DNA of 13,084 bases from AG-12 sp035531535 (GTDB lineage Bacteria > Chloroflexota > Dormibacteria > Aeolococcales > Bog-877), in NCBI GenBank assembly GCA_035531535.1, contig DATKSV010000187.1, forward strand, positions 1 through 13,084, read 5' to 3'. Both the position numbers and the translations under genes were made by a program. This document shows, piece after piece, positions 1 through 6,979 of the stretch (position 1 is the stretch's first letter; the number at the start of each line of letters is the position of its first letter). The notes under the pieces are model-generated. The model saw only the letters and a program-made list of their open reading frames with translations, made no database searches and had not been told where the DNA came from.

Positions 1-56
1 AGCGCACCTGCTTTGGGAGCAGGGGGTCCCCGGTTCGATCCCGGGCGCCCCGACCA
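1..56 (+). tRNA. tRNA-Pro (anticodon TGG), 5' end outside the window
   Basis: This is the 3' two-thirds of a proline tRNA. The end of the D-arm is followed by an anticodon arm with stem CCTGC/GCAGG around the 7-base loop TTTGGGA, which puts TGG at the anticodon positions. Next come a variable region, a T-arm with the canonical GGTTCGATCCC core, and the 3' acceptor strand GCCCCG with discriminator A. The CCA tail (54-56) is encoded in the gene. The 5' acceptor strand and most of the D-arm lie upstream of base 1, so acceptor pairing cannot be checked here. No integrase gene or duplicated tRNA 3' end was seen downstream, so there is no sign that it serves as an attachment site. Confidence 0.93.
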
Positions 57-133
57 ATTCTTACCTCTGACGTAACTATTCAGGTCCTCGGCTGAGGTGG
101 GTGGTGGCTTGGCAGGGGGATGCGGGGCAATCC

Positions 134-192
134 GGGAGGAATGTGGCAGGGTTGCGAACCGACGTTCTCTGACTGAGCTACTCCCTCCCCAC
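134..192 (-). pseudogene. Decayed tRNA-like remnant lacking an anticodon arm
   Basis: Read on the minus strand, this stretch contains GGGAGTAGCTCAGTC, a near-consensus tRNA segment: the end of the acceptor, T8-A9, D-stem GCTC and the start of the D-loop. About 17 bases on is GGTTCGCAACCC, which resembles a T-arm, and a pyrimidine-rich TCCTCCC lies at about 134-140 that could be a 3' acceptor strand pairing with the GGGAGG near 184-189. The roughly 30 bases that should form the anticodon arm are missing, and the T-stem pairs only at its inner two base pairs. It therefore cannot be a working tRNA. It faces tRNA-Pro convergently about 80 bases away. It could be a deletion relic of a second tRNA gene or, less likely, a chance match. 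Confidence is limited because only about 30 bases are tRNA-like. Confidence 0.35.
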
Positions 193-200
193 CTTCCAGC

Positions 201-470
201 ATGGCTCTCCCAAAACTACCTGTTGATGTCGGCGCCACACTCAACGCATTGCGTGGCGAGAACGACGTCCTGCGCGACGCAAACCGTCTTCTGCGCGAGG
301 GGAACGCCACCCTGCAGGCGCAGCTGGCTGAGGTAGTCAAGCTCAACCACGCGCCGGAGGCGCGCAGCGTAGATCTGGAAGCGCCTGCACAGCAATTCGA
401 GCAACTCGGGAGTGGCCCTATGGGGCTAGACAGGTACAGGGCTGGACTAAGCTCGGTGGATAAGTCGTAG
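201..470 (+). CDS. Possible small leucine-zipper protein, 89 aa
   Basis: I do not recognise this protein. The ORF starts at ATG and ends at TAG. Residues 17-45 form a very regular coiled coil, with Leu at 17, 24, 31 and 38 and Val at 45 (heptad d positions), and Asn at 21, 28 and 35 (a positions). Three successive heptads share the pattern L-R-x-x-N-x-x and are encoded by degenerate 21-bp units (249-311). Codon third positions are GC-rich through the coiled-coil part, which is mildly coding-like, but no Shine-Dalgarno sequence precedes the ATG. The first residues and the last 30 are undistinguished. One alternative is a fragment of an IS66-type transposase N-terminus, which also has such a zipper, but the downstream IS66 motifs are absent. 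Another is a non-coding stretch that happens to be open. Confidence 0.33.
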   Translation: MALPKLPVDVGATLNALRGENDVLRDANRLLREGNATLQAQLAEVVKLNHAPEARSVDLEAPAQQFEQLGSGPMGLDRYRAGLSSVDKS

Positions 471-589
471 TCGTAGCGGGGATGGGCTTTCATCGCTCCC
501 TGCAACCACTCAAGCACGCGGAGACAACAGCCATCGCGGTCAGAACGTCGGGCGCTTCTGGGCGGTCCGGCGCTGACTTTGAACTCCCT

Positions 590-2089
590 TCAGGCGAGGT
601 TTGCATGACCAGGGGTCATGAGCGGTCGCGGTCGCCTTAGTTGGTGGATCGCGAAGACCACCAGGATGACGACGGCCAGAGTGGTCAACGGCCCAGCCGT
701 AGCAGCCAGGGCGTCGCTGCTAATTAGAAAGGCAACGGGCAGGACCAATAGCGAGCTGATGAGCAGCCACCCCTGCGGACGTCGCAGCGCGACTCCACCG
801 GGACCGAGGGCGAGGATCACCAAGGGCAGCAGAACCAGGGTGTCGTAGGGGTGAACGTACGGGCTGATCAGGACCCAAATCGCCAGCGGGAGGAGCATCT
901 CCCAACCGGCGCGCTCCGGACGAAGCATTCGCGCCCCACCATGGCTTCGGGTCGTTCGCAGAAGCCAGATCACAACCCCGGTCCCAACGGCCACCAGCAG
1001 GAGAGTGAATGGACTTGTCAGCCCAGAGTTGACATGCCAGCCAGCGGGGAGCAGCCGAAGTAGTCCGGGGAACCCGACCAGTGACGCCCGGGGTTGGGCG
1101 ATGCCGCGGGAGAAGCTCAACACGGCCAGGCTCCACGCGCGCAGCCCCGTGGGCTGCAATAGCGAAGGCACCCCCACCAAAACTGCCAGTGACACCGCTT
1201 GGCCGATCAGGACCCGATGAAGCGGACCCCGCTCCCTGAAAGTGAACAGCAGGACCAGCGGAACCAGGGGAAGAGCGACCTGAGGCTTAAGCAGGGCGGC
1301 AACCACCGAGACCAACCCTGCGGCGAACCAGTTGCCACGACCAGCGGCGACGATGACCACGACCACCAGCGCCGCCAGCACGGCGTCCAACTGCCCCACC
1401 TGGTACCCGAGGAAGGCGATCGGCGACAGCGCAGATAGGAGGGCGAAGACCCAGGCGCGGCGCCATCTCAGCGTGCGCAGCCAAGCCTGCGCAGCCCCCC
1501 AGACCAGCCCACCGCTTACTGCGATCCAAATTGGCAAGGCGGCGGTGTAGGGCAGCAGACTCCAGGGAGTCAGCGTCCACCCAACCCACGGCAAATACGG
1601 GAAGGCCCCGCGCGGATCGGAGATGGCGACTCCAACGGCAGCGAGTGAGGCCCTGCCCAGCTGACTCGCTTGGTAAGGGTCGAGCCCATGGAGAAGGGCC
1701 CAGCCAGCGACATAGAAAATGTGGAAGTCGACACCCCGGAGACCCGCGGGGGCGACCAGCACTGGGTCCAGCAGAGCCGCGGCGATGACCATGCTGATAG
1801 CGGCAACGAGGACAGCCGCCGCCTGCCTCCATGGGGGACGCCCACCTGCCGTCCGCAGCGGGTTTTCGGCTACCGATAGGCGGTGCTGGTGAAAGTCGGC
1901 TGCGGGGTGAAACTCGCTACCAACTGGCCAAGCTGGCGGCGTACGGGCAGCTATGAGTTGGGACTGGATCCGGGTCGGACCGCCCGCATAACCCGCTTTT
2001 TCCTCGCGGGAATCCGGCGGGCCTTTAGGCGTCCGATCCCCCACCGATGCCGACGGCGAACCAAGTCCCGTCGATTGATTCCCCTTCAA
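590..2089 (-). CDS. GT87-like polytopic glycosyltransferase (DUF2029 / mannosyltransferase-type GT-C)
   Basis: The product is a predicted integral membrane GT-C glycosyltransferase. GT87 enzymes transfer sugars, typically mannose, from a polyprenyl-phosphate donor outside the cytoplasmic membrane. Evidence is a long run of about ten hydrophobic segments from residue 90 onward and the family's N-terminal signature GVDFHIFY (119-126) followed by HGLDPY (134-139), with the acidic residue D121 after the first helix. A GQxDA segment near the middle and the LLKPQ motif also fit. The total is 499 aa from the TTG start, against roughly 400 for many relatives. The first 85 residues are polar, low-complexity and less GC-biased at third positions, and no ribosome-binding site precedes the TTG, so the start is uncertain. 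An in-frame GTG at residue 16 is a further candidate. The donor, acceptor and pathway cannot be read from the sequence, and no cell-wall genes are adjacent. Confidence 0.8.
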   Translation of the reverse strand: MKGNQSTGLGSPSASVGDRTPKGPPDSREEKAGYAGGPTRIQSQLIAARTPPAWPVGSEFHPAADFHQHRLSVAENPLRTAGGRPPWRQAAAVLVAAISMVIAAALLDPVLVAPAGLRGVDFHIFYVAGWALLHGLDPYQASQLGRASLAAVGVAISDPRGAFPYLPWVGWTLTPWSLLPYTAALPIWIAVSGGLVWGAAQAWLRTLRWRRAWVFALLSALSPIAFLGYQVGQLDAVLAALVVVVIVAAGRGNWFAAGLVSVVAALLKPQVALPLVPLVLLFTFRERGPLHRVLIGQAVSLAVLVGVPSLLQPTGLRAWSLAVLSFSRGIAQPRASLVGFPGLLRLLPAGWHVNSGLTSPFTLLLVAVGTGVVIWLLRTTRSHGGARMLRPERAGWEMLLPLAIWVLISPYVHPYDTLVLLPLVILALGPGGVALRRPQGWLLISSLLVLPVAFLISSDALAATAGPLTTLAVVILVVFAIHQLRRPRPLMTPGHANLA

Positions 2090-2751
2090 ACGTACTCAGG
2101 TGGCGCAGGACAACGGCGCTGACGACCCGCGGCGTTCGATGGAGCTCCGAGCGGCGTCATCCGCGGTCTCCGAGTTGGGCAGGGCCGCAAGCCCGCGACG
2201 GCTAGCCGGGTAGCCAGAACCCCGCCGGAACGCCCGGAAGGCCGCCGCCGGATTGCGCACGACCCACGCCCACCGGCCCAGTGACGTTGAAGATCGTGAC
2301 CCTCTGCTCCGACCGGCCTGTGGGCAACCACCCGTGGGCCGCGCTTCACCGGGCCCGCTGGGCCCGAGCCGTCAGGTTGTGTGGCCGCGCAGGACGACCG
2401 TGGGGCGGTCGGTGCAGGCCAAGGACATCCTGCGCGGAATCGGGCCAGGACGGTCCCTCCCCACGATGTTGTCAGGCTGGGTGACTCCCGACGCGTCCAG
2501 TCGGCTCCGAACGGCGCGGTGCGCCCACTCCTTGGTCAGGGGGAATCGCGAGCGGTTGCATCTCGGATGATTGTCGCAACGCTTCCTGAGAGTCCCATGA
2601 GCAAGGTCGGCACCGCGGAAGACGTGGCACGGATGCCATGGGCCGGTCCCGCGCGCGAGTTAGTGCGGTGACCTCGGGCTGACCGAATTGGGCGCGCGAC
2701 GAACCAAGGCGCCAAACGGGCGGCGGTGGCAATCTGGTTGTCGCCCGAAGG
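2090..2751. other. About 660 bases without a supportable gene
   Basis: Several open frames of 60-105 codons exist on both strands, but they overlap one another, are Arg/Pro/Gly-rich, and show no domain or ribosome-binding site. I treat them as random frames in GC-rich DNA. The stretch should hold the promoter of the GT87 gene and the 3' end of the molybdoenzyme transcript. A hairpin CGGGCG...CGCCCG (about 2717-2746), only a few bases past the molybdoenzyme stop, could act in termination. It has a long loop and no T-run, so I do not call it a terminator. No tRNA, repeat array or insertion-sequence end was recognised. Confidence 0.5.
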
Positions 2752-4305
2752 TCAGCTGACCACGACCACCACCTGCTGATAACCGGTCGCTCCGTTGGGA
2801 TAGCTGCCCGAAGCGGCGGCGGTCTGGAACCTTCCGCTGCGATCGGCGGCTCTGACCACCAGGCTGAAGAGGCCAGGAGCCGGCGTCCAGGGCCGGCTCC
2901 ACACGGTCCAGGCGTAGGTTTCGGCGGTCGGCTGGAGCCGTGTCGGGTGCCAGGTGCTGCCGCCGTCGAAGCTCACCTCGACAGCGCCGATGCCACGACT
3001 CGCGCCGTAGGCGATACCGCTCACGAGATAGCGGCGCCCCGGGCTGAGGCGGGTGCTCCCGGCCGGGAAGTCGAAGCGCGAGAAGATCTGTGGCACCGCG
3101 GCCGCGTTCCACCCCTGCTGCTCCCAGTACCCCTGGTACGGCCCCCTTTGCAGGGAGATCCCGGTCAGCCACTTGGGATTCTTCATGCCGTAGTGGCCGG
3201 TCACCAGAACTCGAGCTGGAAAGCCATGTTCCAAGGGCAGTGGGGAGCCGTTGAGATGGGTCGCGAGCAGGGTCGTGGGAGCCAGCGCCTGGTCGAGCGG
3301 GAGGCTCTCGGTGTAGCCGTCGGCGCACGAGAAGACCACCTGCTGGGAGCCGGCCGGGACCCCGGAATCGGCCAGCAGGCGACTCAGCGGCACCCCCCGC
3401 CAGCGGCCGTTGCTGATCAGGGTTCCTCCCACCGGGTTGGAGATGCACTCCAGGGCCTGCACCTGCTCCACCGCCGCCATCGAGGTGAGCTCGGGGTAGC
3501 TTAGTTTCACCTCGCGATCTCCCCGGACCAGCAGGCTCCAGCTTCCGGCCCCGATTCGAGGCGGTCCGAAAAGGTCCTTGGAAACCACGTAGAACTCACC
3601 GGTGGGGGTGATCTCCTCGGGCAGGCGGCCCACTTCCGGTCCCCTGGTTGCGAGGTTAATGGTGGGTGGACCCGCGACGATGGCGCGGGCTCCCAGGTAC
3701 CCCAGGGTCGCGGCTCCTGCCAGAGCGCCGGCGCCCGCCAGGAAGCGGCGCCGGGAGATGGCCGTCGAGCCCAGGTCTCGGATGGGGGAGGGGTGGACCG
3801 CGGGCATCCGGAAGATCCCCAGAAGTGCTTCCAGGAGCCAAGCCACCAGCAGCCAGTCGATCAGGGCACTCCAGGTCGCGGCGTTATCGAGGGTGCCTTC
3901 GGCCGCCAGCAGCAAGGGCAGCGTTACCAGCCACAACCCCAAGGCGGGCACGAGGCCGGTGGCGGCAATCTCCCTGGCCAATGGCCGCCAGCCTCTGGAT
4001 CGGGGTGCGAGGTGGGAAGCCGCCAGGGCGCCCCAGACAGCCGAGACCAACACCAGGAGTGCTCCGGTGCCGAGCAGCAACAGGGGCCGGCCCCTCTCCT
4101 GAAGCGAGTCGATGAGGGCTCCGAACAGAGGCCCCGGCAGCAGGATCGCGAGCCCGCTCCCGACCACGTCGAGCAAGCCCGGCACACCCGCCCAGAGGCG
4201 CAGGATGAGCATGGCGGCCACTCCGGCACCGCCGGCGCACGCTCCCAGCCACAAGCCCCGAAGCCGGCTCAGGGGAGGCCCGCTCGACCGAACCGGACCG
4301 GTCAC
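2752..4305 (-). CDS. Membrane-anchored molybdopterin-dependent oxidoreductase (sulfite oxidase superfamily)
   Basis: This is a predicted Moco enzyme of the sulfite-oxidase/YedY (MsrP) superfamily with an N-terminal membrane module. Order along the 517 aa: about five hydrophobic segments (roughly 18-38, 45-66, 74-97, 113-135, 146-165); then a Tat-like motif SRRRFLAG (184-191) followed by a sixth hydrophobic stretch to about 210; then the Moco-binding domain (about 235-390) with the expected molybdenum-ligand Cys287 in LECISNPVGG and the segment HYGMKNPKWL (371-380). Last comes an Ig-like dimerisation domain (about 400-510) with VEVSFDGGSTWHP. The catalytic domain is expected on the outer face of the membrane. 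The start is GTG, overlapping the TGA of a small upstream frame as GTGA. The substrate is unknown: the family includes sulfite oxidases, methionine-sulfoxide reductases and uncharacterised enzymes. No heme domain or cytochrome partner is visible in the window. Confidence 0.88.
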   Translation of the reverse strand: MTGPVRSSGPPLSRLRGLWLGACAGGAGVAAMLILRLWAGVPGLLDVVGSGLAILLPGPLFGALIDSLQERGRPLLLLGTGALLVLVSAVWGALAASHLAPRSRGWRPLAREIAATGLVPALGLWLVTLPLLLAAEGTLDNAATWSALIDWLLVAWLLEALLGIFRMPAVHPSPIRDLGSTAISRRRFLAGAGALAGAATLGYLGARAIVAGPPTINLATRGPEVGRLPEEITPTGEFYVVSKDLFGPPRIGAGSWSLLVRGDREVKLSYPELTSMAAVEQVQALECISNPVGGTLISNGRWRGVPLSRLLADSGVPAGSQQVVFSCADGYTESLPLDQALAPTTLLATHLNGSPLPLEHGFPARVLVTGHYGMKNPKWLTGISLQRGPYQGYWEQQGWNAAAVPQIFSRFDFPAGSTRLSPGRRYLVSGIAYGASRGIGAVEVSFDGGSTWHPTRLQPTAETYAWTVWSRPWTPAPGLFSLVVRAADRSGRFQTAAASGSYPNGATGYQQVVVVVS

Positions 4306-4574
4306 ACTGCGCCCGGCGCCGCTCTCGGCGCCGAGTCGTCCGAGACCAGCTCCGCCGGGGCGGGATCGATGGGAGTCTTAGGCTTGGGCCGCGCCAGGAC
4401 CGGCCTGTCCGGTCCCGGGCGCGGCGGTCGGCGCCAAGGCATGGCGAGGAGCGGGGCTGGCCCACGCATCTGAGTGACGAGGCGGCCAGGAGGGCTGTCC
4501 TCACCGGTACGGTCAGCCCTGGCGGCTTCATCGCTGGAAGCGGCTGGCCTGGCCACGGTTGCCATTGTTTTCAT
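4302..4574 (-). CDS. Possible small Pro/Ala-rich protein upstream of the molybdoenzyme, 90 aa
   Basis: I do not recognise this product. It begins at ATG (4574) and its TGA stop overlaps the GTG start of the molybdoenzyme as GTGA, the same junction used repeatedly in the his operon. That is the main argument that it is real. Codon third positions are GC-rich. Against it, the protein is low in complexity (Pro, Ala and Arg with a charged tail), has no predicted membrane segment, signal or domain, and the ATG lacks a clear ribosome-binding site. It could instead be untranslated leader, or an unrecognised start region of the downstream gene. The 104 bases between the pheA stop (4679) and this ATG hold no strong promoter or T-rich terminator that I can see. 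Confidence 0.33.
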   Translation of the reverse strand: MKTMATVARPAASSDEAARADRTGEDSPPGRLVTQMRGPAPLLAMPWRRPPRPGPDRPVLARPKPKTPIDPAPAELVSDDSAPRAAPGAV

Positions 4575-4678
4575 GGGGAAGTTCCCAGATAGGTCGACCG
4601 GATCGGCACCACAGAGCCGGTGGGCACAGACTACCTGGTCACAGTCGAGCGTTCGCGCCCGCCTCGAACTCGGTCCGG

Positions 4679-5587
4679 TCAGTCCGGATAGACGGCGGGC
4701 CGATAGAGGCCAAAGGGCCGGAGCTCCGCAGTGGTCGCCCTGAGCGCCTCGAGCAGCTCATCAATCCGGGACGCGTCGGGAAGTTCCAGGTCAGCATAGA
4801 AACGATAGCGGAAGGGTTCGTGGGGGATGGGACGCGAGTCCAGCCGGGTCAGGTTGATGTCCTGGCTGGCGAAGACGTCCAACACTCTGGCCAGGCCGCC
4901 CGGCCGGTGAGCGGTGACGAAGCCTAGTGAGAACTTGGCCGGCCCGGAAGGTGGCGGTGGGGCGTCGCCCGCCCGTTGGATGACCAGGAAGCGCGTGCGG
5001 TTGCTGGCGTCGTCGGCAATATCGGCCGCCAGCACCACCAGCCCGTAGCGATCCGCGGCGGCCCGGCTGGCGATGGCCCCATCTCCGGGGAGACCGCGCT
5101 CAGCTATCTCGCGGGCAGCCCCAGCGGTGTCATGGAACCCGACCGGTTGGATCCGGTGCTCTCGCAGCCAGCGCGCGCACTGGGCCAGCGCCTGAGGGTG
5201 AGAGAGCACCCGCCGGACTGGGGTTCCGTCGCGGCTGAGCAGGTGATGGCGGATGGGTGCGATGTGCTCCGCCACGGCGGCGAGTTCGGAGTGGGCCCAC
5301 AGCAGGTCACTCACCTCCTGCACCACTCCGGCCAGGCTGTTTTCAACCGGTACTACAGCCGCCATCGCCCTCCCGTCGGCGACCTCGGCGAAGGCCTCGG
5401 CAAAGGTGCCCTGGCCCGCGGCGGTGGCGTCTGGAAACAACAGCTGGGCGGCCTCGTCGGAGTAGGCGCCCGGTTCGCCCTGGTAGACGATGGTGGGAGT
5501 CACTCGGCCATTGTCTCTGAGCCAGTCAGTCGGGGTCACCTGATCCGGGGGCGAGCCGCCGAGGGGCAGCCGCCGGTAGTCATCCAC
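4679..5587 (-). CDS. pheA: Prephenate dehydratase (phenylalanine biosynthesis)
   Basis: Converts prephenate to phenylpyruvate. This is the monofunctional type: a periplasmic-binding-like catalytic domain (about residues 32-205) plus a C-terminal ACT domain (about 218-295) for allosteric phenylalanine control, with no chorismate mutase domain. Visible motifs are YQGEPGAYS near the start, the VVPVENS loop (78-84), the catalytic SNRTRF (195-200), and in the ACT domain GLARVLDVF (231-239) and DSRP (250-253), which matches the family's ESRP. The GTG at 5587 overlaps the hisIE stop by 8 nt. An in-frame GTG at 5503 (residue 29) sits much nearer the first conserved motif and may be the true start, giving about 274 aa, the usual size. 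It is the last gene of the his run, so it probably shares the his transcript, which is unusual for a phenylalanine gene. Confidence 0.95.
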   Translation of the reverse strand: MDDYRRLPLGGSPPDQVTPTDWLRDNGRVTPTIVYQGEPGAYSDEAAQLLFPDATAAGQGTFAEAFAEVADGRAMAAVVPVENSLAGVVQEVSDLLWAHSELAAVAEHIAPIRHHLLSRDGTPVRRVLSHPQALAQCARWLREHRIQPVGFHDTAGAAREIAERGLPGDGAIASRAAADRYGLVVLAADIADDASNRTRFLVIQRAGDAPPPPSGPAKFSLGFVTAHRPGGLARVLDVFASQDINLTRLDSRPIPHEPFRYRFYADLELPDASRIDELLEALRATTAELRPFGLYRPAVYPD

Positions 5588-6218
5588 TCTCCGGCCGCGA
5601 CTGGCGCCCCGCCTCGTCCACGGGATGCTGGCGGCTCCTCAGTTCCGCCAAAACCGCGTCGATCTGCAGGCCCTGGGCGAGCAGCAGCACCGCGCTGTGG
5701 TACCAGAGGTCGGCCACCTCCGCGACCAGATGGGCTGGGTCGGGCTGGTGCGCCGCCAGGATCACTTCGATCGCTTCCTCGCCCACCTTGCGGGCGATGG
5801 CCGGGGTTCCGGCTGTCAGCAGGGAGGCCGTGTAGGAGTCAGGCGGCGGTGCCTGGCTCCGCTGCGCCAGGGTCGCTTGCAGCCGGTCGAGCGTGGTGGC
5901 CGGCTCCTCGAAGCACGAACGACGGCCCAGGTGGCAGGTGGGGCCGGCCGGGCGGACCGCCAGCAGGAGCGCGTCACCATCGCAATCAGCCTGGACCGAT
6001 TCCACTCGCAGCACGTTGCCCGAGCTCTCCCCCTTGCGCCAAAGCGTCTGCCGACTGCGGCTCCAGAAGTGTGCCTCTCCCGTCTCCAGGGTGCGCCGCA
6101 GGGCGACCTGGTCCATGTAGCCAACCATCAGGACAGTGCCCGAGGTGGCGTCCTGAGCGACCGCCACCACCAGCCCTTGGGCATCGAAGTGCACGTCCGC
6201 GGGCGCTCCTAGGGGCAT
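5580..6218 (-). CDS. hisIE: Bifunctional phosphoribosyl-AMP cyclohydrolase / phosphoribosyl-ATP pyrophosphatase
   Basis: Catalyses steps 2 and 3 of histidine synthesis in one 212-aa polypeptide. The N-terminal HisI domain (about 1-108) shows MVGYMD, FWSRSR, the metal-binding stretch DCDGDALL (78-85) and three cysteines that match the zinc ligands: C79 in the DCDGD motif, C95 in PTCHLG and C102 in SCFE. The C-terminal HisE domain (about 109-195) shows KVGEEAIEV (144-152) and EVADLWYH (167-174), the acidic metal-binding helices of the MazG-like fold. The ATG at 6218 overlaps the end of hisF by 10 nt without an obvious ribosome-binding site, suggesting coupled translation. Actinobacteria usually keep hisI and hisE separate, so the fusion is a useful hint about taxonomy. 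Confidence 0.97.
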   Translation of the reverse strand: MPLGAPADVHFDAQGLVVAVAQDATSGTVLMVGYMDQVALRRTLETGEAHFWSRSRQTLWRKGESSGNVLRVESVQADCDGDALLLAVRPAGPTCHLGRRSCFEEPATTLDRLQATLAQRSQAPPPDSYTASLLTAGTPAIARKVGEEAIEVILAAHQPDPAHLVAEVADLWYHSAVLLLAQGLQIDAVLAELRSRQHPVDEAGRQSRPESG

Positions 6219-6970
6219 GGTCGGACCGCCACCCCGGCCGCCTGCAGGTGCGCCTTGACCTCACGGATCGTCCATTTGCCGCTGTGGAAGATGGAGGCCG
6301 CCAGGGCGGCATCGGCGTGCCCGCTGACGAACACGTCGACCAAGTCCTCGGGACGTCCGGCCCCGCCCGACGCGATCACTGGAATGCGGACGCCGTCGGC
6401 CACGGCACGGGTGAGCTCCAGATCGTATCCGGCTCTGCTGCCATCGGCGTCGATGCTGGTGAGCAGCAGCTCGCCGGCTCCGAGTTGCTCGACCCGCTGG
6501 GCCCATGCCACCGCATCCATCCCGGTGGCTACGCGGCCTCCGTGGGTGAAGAGTTCCCATCCCTGCTCGTGCCGGAGCGCGTCGATGGCCACCACCACGC
6601 ACTGGGAGCCGAATGCTGCGGCTGCCCGCGGCACCAGCTGGGGTGTGCTCACGGCCGCGGTCTGGATCGACACCTTGTCGGCGCCGGCGCGCAGAAGCCG
6701 TCGGATATCGGACTCGGACCCGACTCCGCCCCCTACCGTGAAGGGAATGAACAGTTCCCGGGCCACCCTGCCGACCATGGTGATCAGGGTGCGGCGAGCC
6801 TCGGGGGTGGCGGTGATGTCGAGGAAGACCAGTTCGTCGGCGCCGGCGCGGGCGTACCTGCCGGCGAGAGTGACCGGGTCGCCCTGATCTTTCAAGGCGA
6901 GGAACTGATGTCCCTTGACCACTCTTCCCCCGGCCACATCGAGACACGGGATGATGCGTTTGGACAGCAA
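6209..6970 (-). CDS. hisF: Imidazole glycerol phosphate synthase, cyclase subunit
   Basis: HisF is a (beta/alpha)8 barrel. It takes ammonia from HisH and converts PRFAR to imidazole glycerol phosphate and AICAR. The two catalytic aspartates are present: D11 in IIPCLDV and D130 in VVAIDA. Phosphate-binding loops TVGGGV (about 78-83) and SGGAG near the C-terminus are intact. Length is 253 aa, normal for the family. The start is a TTG at 6970, supported by an AGGA Shine-Dalgarno (6978-6981) seven bases upstream that overlaps the hisH TAG stop. The gap to hisH is 9 nt, the only non-overlapping junction from yerC to pheA. The N-terminal sequence LSKRIIPCLD aligns with family members from the first residues, so the unusual TTG start is well supported. 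Confidence 0.98.
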   Translation of the reverse strand: MLSKRIIPCLDVAGGRVVKGHQFLALKDQGDPVTLAGRYARAGADELVFLDITATPEARRTLITMVGRVARELFIPFTVGGGVGSESDIRRLLRAGADKVSIQTAAVSTPQLVPRAAAAFGSQCVVVAIDALRHEQGWELFTHGGRVATGMDAVAWAQRVEQLGAGELLLTSIDADGSRAGYDLELTRAVADGVRIPVIASGGAGRPEDLVDVFVSGHADAALAASIFHSGKWTIREVKAHLQAAGVAVRPCP

Positions 6971-6979
6971 GGCTGGTTC

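Larger units (their letters stand above)
57..589. other. Gene-poor stretch between tRNA-Pro and the GT87 gene
   Basis: Apart from the tRNA-like remnant and the possible zipper ORF, I see nothing firm here. There is a short CCTC-GGCT-GAGG hairpin just after the tRNA (around 87-98), without a following T-run, so it is not a convincing terminator. A minus-strand open frame (80-517) overlaps both features. It has Ser/Arg/Pro-rich composition typical of an antisense shadow and no family signature. Confidence 0.5.

Noticed and set aside
80..517. Minus-strand frame of 145 codons near the left end
   Set aside because: It covers the tRNA-like relic and the zipper ORF, is Ser/Arg/Pro-rich and lacks any family signature. 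It is most likely a random frame.
3602..4473. Several plus-strand frames opposite the molybdoenzyme
   Set aside because: They are antisense to a confidently identified gene and low in complexity, so they are treated as shadows.
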